A DNA stretch of 64,000 nucleotides from Gimibacter soli. GTDB lineage: Bacteria > Pseudomonadota > Alphaproteobacteria > Sphingomonadales > Kordiimonadaceae. Positions 29,442 to 38,965 of this stretch are shown here, piece by piece (positions within the stretch are counted from its first letter, which is position 1; each line of letters starts with the position of its first letter). The notes below the pieces were generated by a model, which was not told where the DNA came from, ran no database searches, and saw only the letters and a program-made list of their open reading frames with translations. Location of the stretch: the NCBI RefSeq assembly GCF_028463845.1, contig NZ_CP116805.1, positions 186,001 to 250,000 on the forward strand, read 5' to 3'. The position numbers were made by a program, and so were the translations under genes.

Positions 29442-30836
29442 TCAGCAATCGACGACCGTCGCCTCAATCGGTACGGTGACAGCAAGGCCGCCCCGCGCCG
29501 TTTCCTTATATTTGGATTTCATGTCACGCCCGGTGAGGCGCATGGTGCGGATCACCTTGTCGAGGCTGACGAAATGGGTGCCATCGCCCTTGAGCGCGAG
29601 GCGCGCCGCATTGATCGCCTTGATCGAGGCCATCGCGTTCCGCTCGATACACGGCACCTGCACAAGCCCGCCGATGGGATCGCAGGTGAGGCCAAGATTA
29701 TGCTCCATCGCGATCTCGGCGGCGTTTTCAACCTGCGCCGGCGTGCCGCCCATTACTTCAGCCAGTCCCGCTGCCGCCATCGAGCAAGCCGAGCCGACCT
29801 CGCCTTGGCAGCCGACTTCCGCGCCCGAGATGGACGCGTTTTCCTTGAAAAGCATGCCAACGGCCCCGGCGGTCAGCAGGAATTTCACAACGCCCGCGTC
29901 ATTCGCACCGGGCACGAAGCGGGTGTAATAGTGGAGGACCGCCGGCACGATGCCCGCCGCCCCGTTGGTGGGCGCGGTGACCACACGGCCCCCGGCGGCG
30001 TTTTCCTCGTTCACGGCGAGCGCATAAAGATTGACCCAATCGAGGATCGTCAGCGGATCGGTAAGGGCGGCTTCGGCGCGGTTCGCGAGCTGACGATAAA
30101 GGCTTGATGCCCGGCGCTTGATCTTCAGGCCCGGCATGATGCCATCCGAATTGCAGCCGCGCTTCACGCATTCCTGCATCACCGCCCAGATATTCAAAAG
30201 CTCCGCCCGGATCTGGTCAGCCGAGCGCATGACCTTCTCGTTCGCGAACATGATATCGCTGATCGATTTCTCGGCCTTTTCGCAGTGGGCGAGAAGCTCG
30301 GCCCCCGACGAGAAGGGATAGGGCACCTTCACGGGCGGTGCCTTGAAGGCATCCTTCGCGGCCTCAGCTTCCGAGACGATAAAACCGCCGCCGATGGAAT
30401 AATAGATGACGTTCGCAAGCTCGGTGCCGTCAGCGGCTTCCGCCGTGAAACGCATGCCGTTCGGGTGGAAGGGCAACCGTTCGCGCGGCAGCAGCACCAG
30501 ATCGGTGCCTTCCTCGAAGGGGACAGGGCGGCTACCGTTCAGCCGGATGCTGGCACGCTCACGCACCTCGGCGATCATGTCGGCGGCCTTGTCCACATCC
30601 ACGTTTGCCGGTTCCTCGCCCATCAGGCCAAGAATCACCGCGCCGTCCGACCCGTGACCGCGGCCCGTGGCCCCGAGCGAGCCATAAAGCTTCACCCGCA
30701 CGCGCGACACAGAGCCAAGCTTGGCTGCTTCCTCAAGGCCATTCAGGAAGGCGCGGGCAGCCCGCATCGGCCCCACGGTATGCGAGCTTGAAGGCCCGAT
30801 GCCGATGGAAAAAAGGTCTAGAACGCTTGTTGTCAT
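29442..30836 (-). CDS. sdaA: L-serine ammonia-lyase, single-chain iron-sulfur type
   Basis: 464 aa. Converts L-serine to pyruvate and ammonia through 2-aminoacrylate using a 4Fe-4S cluster. The N-terminal domain opens with [24 protein letters not shown], the SdaA beta-domain signature. Cluster cysteines are visible in [17 protein letters not shown] and [10 protein letters not shown]. Length agrees with single-chain proteobacterial forms. It heads the minus-strand group with purT, racemase, ATL and RidA. Confidence 0.94.
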   Translation of the reverse strand: MTTSVLDLFSIGIGPSSSHTVGPMRAARAFLNGLEEAAKLGSVSRVRVKLYGSLGATGRGHGSDGAVILGLMGEEPANVDVDKAADMIAEVRERASIRLNGSRPVPFEEGTDLVLLPRERLPFHPNGMRFTAEAADGTELANVIYYSIGGGFIVSEAEAAKDAFKAPPVKVPYPFSSGAELLAHCEKAEKSISDIMFANEKVMRSADQIRAELLNIWAVMQECVKRGCNSDGIMPGLKIKRRASSLYRQLANRAEAALTDPLTILDWVNLYALAVNEENAAGGRVVTAPTNGAAGIVPAVLHYYTRFVPGANDAGVVKFLLTAGAVGMLFKENASISGAEVGCQGEVGSACSMAAAGLAEVMGGTPAQVENAAEIAMEHNLGLTCDPIGGLVQVPCIERNAMASIKAINAARLALKGDGTHFVSLDKVIRTMRLTGRDMKSKYKETARGGLAVTVPIEATVVDC

Positions 30837-30876
30837 AGAAAGGCCACCCCTGAGTTTGGCCCCTTATATAGCAGAC

Positions 30877-32313
30877 CTATTCCGAGGAGAAGCGATAGGA
30901 CGAAATTCCGCGCGACCGTTCATCCAGGATCAGCGCCCGGGTGAGCGGCGGATGCGCGCGCTGCGGGCAGTTCGGCCGTTCGCACAGGCGGCAATCGGGG
31001 CCAACCGGTGTGGCATCGATATTCTCGAGATCATGGCCTTTGGCGTAAATCAGGTCCCGCGCGTGGCCGATATCGCAGCCAAGGCCAATGGCCACCTGCT
31101 GGTCCGGCGCGCCGAAGATGGCCCCCACCCGCCGCACCGTGCGCGACAGGGTGAAATAGGTCGTCTTGTCCGGCATCTCGATGATCTGCGTGACGATCCG
31201 GCCCGGGGTGGTGAAGGTGTCATGCACGCTCCACAAGGGGCAGGTGCCGCCGAAGCGGGTGAAATGGAAGCGCCCCGCCGAATAGCGCTTCGACACATTC
31301 CCCGCCTTGTCCACCCGCACAAGGAAGAAGGGGATGCCGCGCTCCCCCGGTTTCTGCAGCGTCGTCAGCCGGTGGCAGACCTGTTCGAAACTGCAGCCAT
31401 AGCGGCGGCCCAGATGCTCCACATCATATTTCAGCGCGCGGGCATCCCTCAGAAACCGGCCATAAGGCATTATGAGGGCAGCAGCGAAATAGTTGGCGAG
31501 GCTGATGCGCAACAGACGATGCGCTTCATCCGTCTGAAAGGTCGGCATCTCCGACAGGCGCTGGATCAGCGGGCGCTGTTCGAGAAGTGCCAGCTGGAAC
31601 GCGATCTGGAACTGGCGGGCCTGCCGGTCCAGCAGTTCCGAAAGCTGCAGCTGCCGCCGGTGGAAATCGAAATGCCGGAGCGTTTCCGGCATCACCTCGT
31701 GCGGCATGATCCGCACGCGCACGCCGTGCTCTTCATCAAGCCGGGCGGAAAGCAGCAGGAACGGGTCGTCGCGGTCGAGCCCGAGTTCCGTATGGAGCGA
31801 TTCGGCAGCTTCATCAAGCTCGGGGAAATAATTGCGCCGGTCATGCAGGAAATCGCGCACCTCATCCACCGGCACCACGGTTTCAGTCGCCGCCCCGGTG
31901 CGGTCTACCACCTGATTCGACAAATCACTCGCCGCCTGCCGGGCTTGCCGCAGCGCACTGTAAAGAAGGTTGAAGGCCTCGACCCCTTTCGGGGCGGCAT
32001 CGGCCATGTCCTGCATGTCCCCACGCGTGAGGCCGAGCGACTTGAACATCGGGTCGGCCATGATCTCGGTGAGGTCGGCGAAGGCGCGGGCCTCGTCGGT
32101 GCCGGCGAATGTGGCCAGCTCCACGTCGTAAACTTCAGCGAGCCGCAAGAGGAACTGGGCCGAAACCGGGCGCTGGTTACGCTCCACCAGATTCAGGTAA
32201 CTCGTTGAAAAACCGAGGGCCGCCGACATCTGCGCCTGGCTGAGGCCAAGCTCACGCCGGAGCCGCCGGATACGCGGCCCCGCGAAAATCTTTTTCTGGG
32301 CGGCTTCGGCCAT
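30877..32313 (-). CDS. XRE-family regulator of short-chain acyl metabolism (ScfR/RamB type)
   Basis: 478 aa. N-terminal HTH at about 15-60 (LSQAQMSAALGFSTSYLNLVERNQRPVS). An ImmA/IrrE-like domain follows, with a HEVMPETLRHFDFHRR stretch, then a DUF2083 C-terminal domain rich in aromatic residues with a Cys cluster CRLCERPNCPQ. This layout is that of RamB and alphaproteobacterial ScfR, which control acetate, propionate and glyoxylate genes. It is divergent from aceB-aceA, which it likely regulates. Confidence 0.87.
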   Translation of the reverse strand: MAEAAQKKIFAGPRIRRLRRELGLSQAQMSAALGFSTSYLNLVERNQRPVSAQFLLRLAEVYDVELATFAGTDEARAFADLTEIMADPMFKSLGLTRGDMQDMADAAPKGVEAFNLLYSALRQARQAASDLSNQVVDRTGAATETVVPVDEVRDFLHDRRNYFPELDEAAESLHTELGLDRDDPFLLLSARLDEEHGVRVRIMPHEVMPETLRHFDFHRRQLQLSELLDRQARQFQIAFQLALLEQRPLIQRLSEMPTFQTDEAHRLLRISLANYFAAALIMPYGRFLRDARALKYDVEHLGRRYGCSFEQVCHRLTTLQKPGERGIPFFLVRVDKAGNVSKRYSAGRFHFTRFGGTCPLWSVHDTFTTPGRIVTQIIEMPDKTTYFTLSRTVRRVGAIFGAPDQQVAIGLGCDIGHARDLIYAKGHDLENIDATPVGPDCRLCERPNCPQRAHPPLTRALILDERSRGISSYRFSSE

Positions 32314-32420
32314 GGCCCTGCTCCTTCAAATCACGCCTTTCATCCTACTCATACAAAATTTACATATCAACTTTTTTACATAAACAAACACATACAATCA
32401 GACACTTTTTGTAACATTTC

Positions 32421-32428
32421 GCAATTGC
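32421..32428. promoter_or_regulatory. GCAATTGC palindrome in the scfR/aceB intergenic region
   Basis: A perfect 8-bp palindrome flanked by TTTC and ACAAG, 87 bases upstream of the aceB start in an AT-rich region. RamB-type regulators bind TTTGCAAA-like sites, so this is a weak candidate for the regulator divergently encoded here. Confidence 0.3.
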
Positions 32429-32514
32429 ACAAGAAATATCAGGTGGGATACTGGTCCTGTCACCGCAACATTGTTGCCGACACATTCGTTACGATTGAAG
32501 AAAGGGACAGGAAC

Positions 32515-34125
32515 ATGACGGCTTCGACGCTCCAGAAAAGCGCTCCGCTCAGCCTTACGATCACCGGCAAGACCGATGAGCGCACGGCGCGTGTGCTGAC
32601 GGCGGACGCGGTCGCCTTCATTGCTGACCTTGAAGCCCGCTTCGGCGCGCGTCGCGCCAAGCTCATCGAAGCCCGTGCCGAGCGCCAGAAGCGTTTCGAC
32701 GCCGGCGAGCTGCCGGATTTCCTGCCCGAGACCGCCGACATCCGCAACAAGCCCTGGACCATCCTCGGCACGCCGGCTGACCTGAAGGATCGCCGCGTCG
32801 AGATCACCGGGCCGGTTGACCGCAAGATGATGATCAACGCCTTCAATTCGGGCGCCAATGTTTTCATGGCCGATTTCGAGGATGCCTCGGCGCCGACCTG
32901 GGCCAATATGATCGACGGCCAGATCAACCTGATCGATTACGCCGACGGCAAGCTGACCTTCAACGATCCGTCGAACGGCAAGTCCTACGCCCTCGGCGAA
33001 AAGACTGCTGTTCTGAAAGTTCGCCCGCGTGGCCTCCATATGCTGGAGGCCCACGCCGAACTGAACGGCCAGCCGATCTCGGCCAGCTTCTTCGATTTCG
33101 GCCTTTATGCCTTCCATTCGGCAGCCAAGCTGCTGGACCGTGGCACCGGCGCCTATTTCTACCTGCCGAAACTGGAGAGCCACAAGGAAGCTGCCCTTTG
33201 GGACGATGTCTTCGCCTATGCCGAAGCCGCCCTCGGGCTGCCGCATGGCAGCCTGAAGGCCACGATCCTGATCGAGACCCTGCCCGCCGCGTTCGAGATG
33301 GACGAGATCCTCCATGCCATGAAGGATCATATCGTCGGCCTCAACTGCGGCCGCTGGGACTATATCTTCAGCTATATCAAGCGCATCGGCAAAAACCCGG
33401 CGTACCTGCTGCCGGACCGCGCCGAAGTGACGATGGGCAAGGCCTTCCTGCGCGCCTATTCGCTTCTCCTGATCAAGACCTGCCACAAGCGCGGCGCCCA
33501 TGCGATGGGCGGCATGGCAGCCCAGATCCCGGTGAAGAATGATGAAGCCGCCAACGAGGCCGCCTTCAACAAGGTCCGCGCCGACAAGGAACGCGAAGCC
33601 GCCAACGGCCACGACGGCACGTGGGTGGCGCACCCCGCGCTCGTGCCCGTGGCGCTTGAGGTCTTCAACAAGCTGATGCCGCAAGCCAACCAGATCATCC
33701 GCAAGCGCGAGGATGTGACCATCACCGCCGCCGATCTGCTGGAACCACATCAGGGCCAGGCGACCGAGAAGGGCCTGCGCGAGAATATCCGGGTCGGCGT
33801 TCAATATATCGAAGCCTGGCTGCAGGGTAAGGGCGCTGTGCCGCTTTATAACCTGATGGAAGATGCCGCCACGGCCGAAATCAGCCGTACCCAGATCTGG
33901 CAGCAACTTTATCACGGCGCCAAGCTCGATGACGGCCGCACGGTCGACCGCGCCCTCGTCCAGTCGCTTTATGACAGCGAAATGGCGGGGCTGAAGGAAG
34001 CGCTGGGCACCGAAACCCTTGAAAACGGCCGCTTCAAAGATGCCGGCAAACTGTTCCTCGATCTCGTCTTCGCTGACGAGCTCGCCGAATTCCTGACAAC
34101 CCCGGCCTACGGCCTCATCCAATAA
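32515..34125 (+). CDS. aceB: Malate synthase A
   Basis: 536 aa TIM-barrel enzyme condensing glyoxylate with acetyl-CoA to malate. The ATG at 32515 follows AAAGGGACAGGAAC. The signature [15 protein letters not shown] and [19 protein letters not shown] are intact; [17 protein letters not shown] is the conserved N-terminal barrel segment. Length is typical of isoform A (about 530), not isoform G. It is followed 35 bases later by aceA, forming the glyoxylate bypass operon. Confidence 0.95.
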   Translation: MTASTLQKSAPLSLTITGKTDERTARVLTADAVAFIADLEARFGARRAKLIEARAERQKRFDAGELPDFLPETADIRNKPWTILGTPADLKDRRVEITGPVDRKMMINAFNSGANVFMADFEDASAPTWANMIDGQINLIDYADGKLTFNDPSNGKSYALGEKTAVLKVRPRGLHMLEAHAELNGQPISASFFDFGLYAFHSAAKLLDRGTGAYFYLPKLESHKEAALWDDVFAYAEAALGLPHGSLKATILIETLPAAFEMDEILHAMKDHIVGLNCGRWDYIFSYIKRIGKNPAYLLPDRAEVTMGKAFLRAYSLLLIKTCHKRGAHAMGGMAAQIPVKNDEAANEAAFNKVRADKEREAANGHDGTWVAHPALVPVALEVFNKLMPQANQIIRKREDVTITAADLLEPHQGQATEKGLRENIRVGVQYIEAWLQGKGAVPLYNLMEDAATAEISRTQIWQQLYHGAKLDDGRTVDRALVQSLYDSEMAGLKEALGTETLENGRFKDAGKLFLDLVFADELAEFLTTPAYGLIQ

Positions 34126-34160
34126 CCGAAAAAACCAGTTCCCCGAACGGAGTAAGTGAC

Positions 34161-35444
34161 ATGACCAAGGAAACCTTCGAATCCTACCTCGGCGTTGAAA
34201 AAGACCGCTACAAATATATCGAGCGCAACTACACGCTCGAAGATGTGAAGCGTCTCGCCGGTTCGGTACAGGTTCAGCACACGCTCGCCGACCGTGGCTC
34301 GCGCAAGCTGTGGGATCTCCTCAATACCGAAGACTATGTCCACAGCCTCGGTGCCATGACCGGCAACCAGGCCATGCAGATGGTTCGCGCCGGCCTGAAG
34401 GCCATTTACCTGTCGGGCTGGCAGGTAGCCGCCGACAGCAACACCGCGAGCGCCATGTATCCGGACCAGTCGCTCTATCCGGCGAATGCTGCTCCTGAGC
34501 TTTGCCGTCGCATCAACCGCACCCTGCAGCGTGCCGACCAGATCGAACATGCCGAGGGCGGTGCGAAGCGCGACTGGTTCGCCCCCATCGTTGCCGACGC
34601 CGAAGCCGGCTTCGGCGGCAAGCTGAACGCCTTCGAGATCATGAAGGCCTTTATCGAGGCCGGCGCCTCGGGCGTTCACTTCGAAGACCAACTGGCAGCC
34701 GAGAAGAAATGCGGCCACCTCGGTGGCAAAGTGCTGATCCCGACGCAAGCGCACGAGCAGAACCTGCAGGCCGCCCGTCTGGCCGCTGACATCTGCGGTA
34801 CGCCGTCGATCATCATCGCCCGTACGGACGCCGAATCCGCCAAGCTCATCACCTCGGACGTTGACGAGCGCGACCATGCCTTCATCCTGAAGGACAAGGG
34901 CCGCACCTCGGAAGGCTTCTTCCATCTCGATGCCGGCGTCGACCATTGCATCGCCCGCGGCCTTGCGTTCGCCAAGCACGCCGACCTGCTGTGGTGGGAA
35001 ACCTCGACCCCGAACCTCGAAGACGCGAAGAAATTCGCCGAAGCGATCCAGAAGGCCTATCCCGGCAAGATGATGGCTTACAACTGCTCGCCGTCGTTCA
35101 ACTGGGAAGCCAAGCTGGACAAGGACACGATTGCCAAGTTCCAGCGTGAGCTGGGCGCCATGGGCTACAAATACCAGTTCGTGACGCTGGCCGGTTTCCA
35201 CAGCCTCAACTACGGCATGTTCGAACTGGCTTCGGGCTACCGCGACCGCGGCATGGCTGCCTATTCGGAACTGCAGCAGGCCGAGTTTGCTTCGGAAAAA
35301 GACGGTTACACCGCAACGCGCCACCAGCGCGAGGTTGGCACCGGCTACTTCGACGAAGTTGCACAAGCCATCACCAAAGGTCAGGCGTCGACCACCGCCA
35401 TGGGCGAATCGACCGAGACCGCACAATTCGTGGCGGCCGAATAA
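34161..35444 (+). CDS. aceA: Isocitrate lyase
   Basis: 427 aa. Cleaves isocitrate to glyoxylate and succinate. The catalytic loop [10 protein letters not shown] places the nucleophile Cys at 184. Magnesium-site residues lie in ADAEAGFGG and [15 protein letters not shown] and YNCSPSFNW are also conserved. The ATG at 34161 follows ACGGAGTAAGTGAC. Normal length. Second gene of the aceBA operon. The message continues into the structured region at 35445-35665. Confidence 0.96.
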   Translation: MTKETFESYLGVEKDRYKYIERNYTLEDVKRLAGSVQVQHTLADRGSRKLWDLLNTEDYVHSLGAMTGNQAMQMVRAGLKAIYLSGWQVAADSNTASAMYPDQSLYPANAAPELCRRINRTLQRADQIEHAEGGAKRDWFAPIVADAEAGFGGKLNAFEIMKAFIEAGASGVHFEDQLAAEKKCGHLGGKVLIPTQAHEQNLQAARLAADICGTPSIIIARTDAESAKLITSDVDERDHAFILKDKGRTSEGFFHLDAGVDHCIARGLAFAKHADLLWWETSTPNLEDAKKFAEAIQKAYPGKMMAYNCSPSFNWEAKLDKDTIAKFQRELGAMGYKYQFVTLAGFHSLNYGMFELASGYRDRGMAAYSELQQAEFASEKDGYTATRHQREVGTGYFDEVAQAITKGQASTTAMGESTETAQFVAAE

Positions 35445-35452
35445 CAGCCACC

Positions 35453-35491
35453 CCGCCTGTTCCGCTTCTTTAGCCTTGGCGGAACAGGCGG
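35453..35491 (+). other. Perfect 13-bp inverted repeat after aceA
   Basis: Arms CCGCCTGTTCCGC (35453-35465) and GCGGAACAGGCGG (35479-35491) with a 13-base loop, 8 bases past the aceA stop. No T tract follows, so it is more likely a 3'-end protecting hairpin or the first helix of the RNA structure behind it than a simple terminator. Confidence 0.7.
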
Positions 35492-35670
35492 CCAGTCCAC
35501 GGGGCAGCGGAGGGCGCCCCGCCCGGACTGACAGAATTGCCGGCCTTGTCCCTTGGGAGGGGAGGCGGGGTCGGCGCCCACTTGTCCCTCACATCCTGAC
35601 AAGGCCCCCTTGAAAGGATGTACTCACGGGGGCCGGTTCCTTAGAGACCGGCCCTCTTTTTCTTTGTGCC
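35492..35670 (+). ncRNA. Putative structured RNA or long 3' UTR between aceA and the YqhA gene
   Basis: No coding sequence. Helices seen: CAGTCC (35493-35498) with GGACTG (35525-35530) enclosing CGGGGC/GCCCCG; CTTGTC (35581-35586) with GACAAG (35598-35603), whose loop base ACATCCT (35591-35597) can pair with AGGATGT (35615-35621), a pseudoknot; GGCCCCC (35603-35609) with GGGGGCC (35628-35634). The last overlaps the terminator hairpin, so two exclusive states are possible. No known riboswitch consensus was recognised. Confidence 0.4.
35630..35667 (+). terminator. Terminator ending the aceA 3' region
   Basis: Stem GGGCCGGT (35630-35637) / ACCGGCCC (35647-35654) with loop TCCTTAGAG, followed by TCTTTTTCTTT. 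Its 5' arm overlaps an alternative helix with 35603-35609. Confidence 0.82.
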
Positions 35671-35743
35671 GGTTGCGCTTGCCGGGCCCTGTCCCTATCT
35701 GCTAGAGGCCGCCAAGCCCCCAGAAAGGAAAACAGGGACAATC

Positions 35744-36307
35744 ATGACCGACCAGCCTGCCGCCCATCCCGCCCCCCTGAAGCCGCTGCGCCCCCTGCCG
35801 ATGCTGATCTTCAGCTCGCGCTGGCTGCAGCTCCCGCTTTATATCGGCCTCATTGCGGCGCAGTGTGTGTATGTCTTTCTGTTCCTCAAGGAACTGGTCC
35901 ATCTCGTCAGCCACGCCACCACTTTCTCGGAGCAGCAGATCATGCTCGTGGTGCTGGGCCTCATTGACGTGGTGATGATCTCGAACCTTCTCGTGATGGT
36001 CATTGTTGGCGGCTATGAAACCTTTGTCTCCCGCCTTGGTCTGCAAGGGCACCCCGACCAGCCGGAATGGCTGAGCCATGTGAATGCCGGTGTCCTGAAG
36101 GTGAAACTCGCGATGGCGATCATTGGCATATCGTCGATCCATCTTCTGCGGACCTTCATCGAGGCCTCGTCGATCGGGCTTGAAAATGCCCGCATCACCA
36201 GCGAGGCGGTGATGTGGCAGACGATCATCCACAGCGTCTTCATCCTGTCTGCCGTCGGGATCGCCTATGTGGACCGGATGACCCAGGTCAAGCACCCGCC
36301 TCGCTGA
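35744..36307 (+). CDS. UPF0114/YqhA-family membrane protein
   Basis: 187 aa with four hydrophobic helices. The ATG at 35744 follows AGGAAAACAGGG. The family is clear from SSRWLQLPLYIGLIAAQ, LGLIDVVMISNLLVMVIVGGYETFVSRL and VKLAMAIIGISSIHLLRTFI. Function is unknown. The SD region AGGGACA (35734-35740) can pair with TGTCCCT at 35690-35696, which might limit translation. It lies just upstream of the cytochrome bd operon but has a 114-base gap to it. Confidence 0.87.
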   Translation: MTDQPAAHPAPLKPLRPLPMLIFSSRWLQLPLYIGLIAAQCVYVFLFLKELVHLVSHATTFSEQQIMLVVLGLIDVVMISNLLVMVIVGGYETFVSRLGLQGHPDQPEWLSHVNAGVLKVKLAMAIIGISSIHLLRTFIEASSIGLENARITSEAVMWQTIIHSVFILSAVGIAYVDRMTQVKHPPR

Positions 36308-36421
36308 CACCCTGCGGCAACCTGCCGCGCGCTATCCTGCCGCATTGTGTGACCGGCCTTCCCATGGGACACTCTCCTTCATCGTATCAGGAGATGCACC
36401 TTCAGCCAGGGAGGGTCCCCC

Positions 36422-37825
36422 ATGCCGGAATTCCTGACGGCCGAACTACTTGCCCGTGCGCAGTTTGCCTTCACCGTTTCGTTTCACATCGTCTTTCCCG
36501 CCTTCTCGATCGGGCTTGCTTCCTATCTTGCCGTGCTCGAGGGCCTGTGGCTGAAGACGGGGGATGAAGCCTATCTCACCACCTTCCGCTATTGGCTGAA
36601 GATCTTCGCCGTCGCCTTCGGGATGGGGGTCGTCTCTGGCATTGTGATGAGCTACCAGTTCGGCACCAACTGGGCGGTCTATGCCGACAAGACGGGGCCG
36701 GTGCTCGGGCCCCTTCTCGGTTACGAGGTCCTTTCGGCCTTCTTCCTCGAAGCCGGGTTCCTTGGCATCATGCTGTTCGGGCTCGAACGCGTGGGCAAGA
36801 AGCTGCATTTCATGGCGACCCTCATGGTTGCCGTCGGCACGCTCTTCTCGGCCTTCTGGATCCTCAGCGTGAACAGCTGGATGCAGACCCCGGCGGGTTA
36901 CGGCATCAACGAGGCCGGCCAGTTCATCGTCGAGGACTGGTGGGCGGTTGTTTTCAACCCCTCCTTCCCCTACCGGCTGGTTCATATGACGCTTGCCGCT
37001 TACCTCACCACCGCCTTCGTGGTTGGCGGGGTGGGTGCGTGGCATCTCCTCAAGGACCGCAGCAACCGCCCGGCGCGCATCATGTTCTCGATGGCCATGT
37101 GGATGGCGCTGGTCGTGGCACCCCTTCAGGTGATCGCGGGGGACATGCACGGGCTGAACACGCTTGAGCACCAGCCCGCCAAAGTGGCCGCGATGGAAGG
37201 CCACTGGGAAACCGGCAGCCGGGTGCCGCTTCTGCTGTTCGCGGTGCCGGACAACGAGGCCGAGGGCAACCATTTCGAGATCGGCGTGCCGGCGCTCGCG
37301 AGCGTCATCCTGAAGCACGACCCCGACGGCGTGATCCAGGGCCTGAAAGACTGGCCGAAGGAAGACCGCCCGCCCGTTTTCATCGTCTTCTGGTCGTTCC
37401 GCATCATGGTGGCCATCGGCTTCCTGATGGTCGGCATCGGCCTGTGGAGCCTGATCGCACGGATGCGCGGCAAGCTTTATGAAAGCCCGCTCCTCGGCAA
37501 AGCCGCTGTCCTGATGGCACCGTCCGGCTTCATCGCCGTGCTAGCGGGCTGGGTCGTCACCGAGGTCGGCCGCCAGCCCTATACGGTTTACGGCCTGCTG
37601 CGCACCGCCGATTCGCTTTCACCGGTGGAGGCCCCGGCCGTTGCCACCTCGCTCGCCATCTTTGCTGTCGTCTATTTCATCGTGTTCGGCGCGGGCACTG
37701 TCTACATCCTGCGCCAGATGGCCGAACGGCCCGGCACGCCAGCGCACGTCCCGGAAGGCCCGACCCGGGCCGCCGCCTACACGACCGACTATGTGAAGCT
37801 CGCCGAAGGAGGCCGCCATGATTGA
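36422..37825 (+). CDS. cydA: Cytochrome bd-type quinol oxidase subunit I
   Basis: 467 aa, about nine membrane helices. Oxidises quinol and reduces oxygen at the inner membrane without proton pumping. The haem ligand His is in SFHIVFPAFSIG (residue 22). GYEVLSAFFLEAGFLGIMLFG carries the conserved Glu of the haem b595/d site. The quinol-binding loop is short, as in CioA-type (cyanide-insensitive) enzymes. The ATG follows AGGGAGGGTCCCCC. The gene overlaps cydB by 8 bases. Confidence 0.93.
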   Translation: MPEFLTAELLARAQFAFTVSFHIVFPAFSIGLASYLAVLEGLWLKTGDEAYLTTFRYWLKIFAVAFGMGVVSGIVMSYQFGTNWAVYADKTGPVLGPLLGYEVLSAFFLEAGFLGIMLFGLERVGKKLHFMATLMVAVGTLFSAFWILSVNSWMQTPAGYGINEAGQFIVEDWWAVVFNPSFPYRLVHMTLAAYLTTAFVVGGVGAWHLLKDRSNRPARIMFSMAMWMALVVAPLQVIAGDMHGLNTLEHQPAKVAAMEGHWETGSRVPLLLFAVPDNEAEGNHFEIGVPALASVILKHDPDGVIQGLKDWPKEDRPPVFIVFWSFRIMVAIGFLMVGIGLWSLIARMRGKLYESPLLGKAAVLMAPSGFIAVLAGWVVTEVGRQPYTVYGLLRTADSLSPVEAPAVATSLAIFAVVYFIVFGAGTVYILRQMAERPGTPAHVPEGPTRAAAYTTDYVKLAEGGRHD

Positions 37826-38819
37826 TCTGCCGCTTCTCTGGGCGCTCCTTATCGCCACCGCGATCCTGATCTATGTGATCCTTGATGGCTTCGATCTCGG
37901 CATCGGTATCCTTTTCCCCTTCCTTGAAACGGATGAGGACCGCGACACCGCCATGAACAGCGTGGCCCCCGTGTGGGACGGCAACGAAACATGGCTGGTG
38001 CTTGGTGGCGGCGGACTTTTTGCCACCTTCCCGCTCGCCTATGCCGTGCTGATGCCGGCCCTTTATGTGCCGGTAATCCTGATGTTGCTTGGCCTCATTT
38101 TCCGAGGTGTGGCGTTCGAGTTCCGCTGGAAAAGCCGGGGCCACCGCAAGGCATGGGACCATTCCTTCACTATCGGCTCGATGGTCGCAAGCTTCTGCCA
38201 GGGCATCGCGCTTGGCGCCTTTGTGCAGGGGATCGCCGTCGAGGGCCGCGCCTATGCCGGCGGCTGGTGGGACTGGCTGACCCCCTTCAGCCTGCTGACC
38301 GGTCTCGCCCTCGTCATCGGCTATGCGCTCCTTGGCGCCACATGGCTGGTGATGAAAACCGAAGGCCGGCTGGGGCTCAAAGCCGTGCGCTATGCCCGCG
38401 TCACCATGATCGGCACCGTGATGTTTATCGCGCTCATCAGCCTCGCGACCCTGTCGCTTGACCCCCGCTTCATGGCGGCATGGACGGCGTGGCCCGCCAT
38501 CCTTTATGTGGCGCCGGTGCCCTTTGCCGTGGCCCTGCTCGCCTTCTATCTCTGGCGGTCGCTTGGTCGCGCGATGGACCATCGGCCGTTCCTCGCCACC
38601 ATCGGGCTTTTCGTGCTTTCCTTCGTCGGGCTCGGGATCAGCCTTTTCCCCTATATCGTGCCGATGGAAATCACCATCTGGGAGGCAGCGGCCCCCGACA
38701 AAAGCCTCAGCTTCCTGATGGTCGGCACCGCCTTCCTGTTGCCGCTGATCCTCGGCTACACGGGCTATGCCTACTGGGTGTTCCGCGGCAAGATGAAGCC
38801 TGGGGAAGGCTATCACTGA
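37818..38819 (+). CDS. cydB: Cytochrome bd-type quinol oxidase subunit II
   Basis: 333 aa, eight or nine membrane helices. YVILDGFDLGIGILFPF near the N-terminus and APVWDGNETWLVLGGGGLFATFP are the CydB signatures. It pairs with subunit I upstream (8-base overlap). Its stop overlaps the start of the small cydX-like gene as TGATG. Confidence 0.93.
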   Translation: MIDLPLLWALLIATAILIYVILDGFDLGIGILFPFLETDEDRDTAMNSVAPVWDGNETWLVLGGGGLFATFPLAYAVLMPALYVPVILMLLGLIFRGVAFEFRWKSRGHRKAWDHSFTIGSMVASFCQGIALGAFVQGIAVEGRAYAGGWWDWLTPFSLLTGLALVIGYALLGATWLVMKTEGRLGLKAVRYARVTMIGTVMFIALISLATLSLDPRFMAAWTAWPAILYVAPVPFAVALLAFYLWRSLGRAMDHRPFLATIGLFVLSFVGLGISLFPYIVPMEITIWEAAAPDKSLSFLMVGTAFLLPLILGYTGYAYWVFRGKMKPGEGYH

Positions 38820-38947
38820 TGGCAGGGGAACCAGATAGCGAACAACGCCCGCTCGGCAAGCGGCTCCTTTGGTTTGCCGGGCTCTGGCTCGCCAGCGTCA
38901 TCGCCCTCGGTATCGTTGCCTACGGGATCAGGGCCGTGCTGCTTTAG
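38819..38947 (+). CDS. Small CydX-like subunit (DUF2474)
   Basis: 42 aa, single helix membrane protein: MAGEPDSEQRPLGKRLLWF then a hydrophobic segment ending in GIRAVLL. Its ATG overlaps the cydB stop (TGATG), so translation is coupled. KRLLWFAGLWLAS matches the DUF2474 pattern found after cioAB/cydAB. Such subunits stabilise the bd oxidase. Confidence 0.82.
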   Translation: MAGEPDSEQRPLGKRLLWFAGLWLASVIALGIVAYGIRAVLL

Positions 38948-38965
38948 CGCTTTTACCGCGCTTCA

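Noticed and set aside
32398-34122. 574-codon open frame opposite aceB
   Set aside because: Antisense shadow; the aceB reading has intact signatures.
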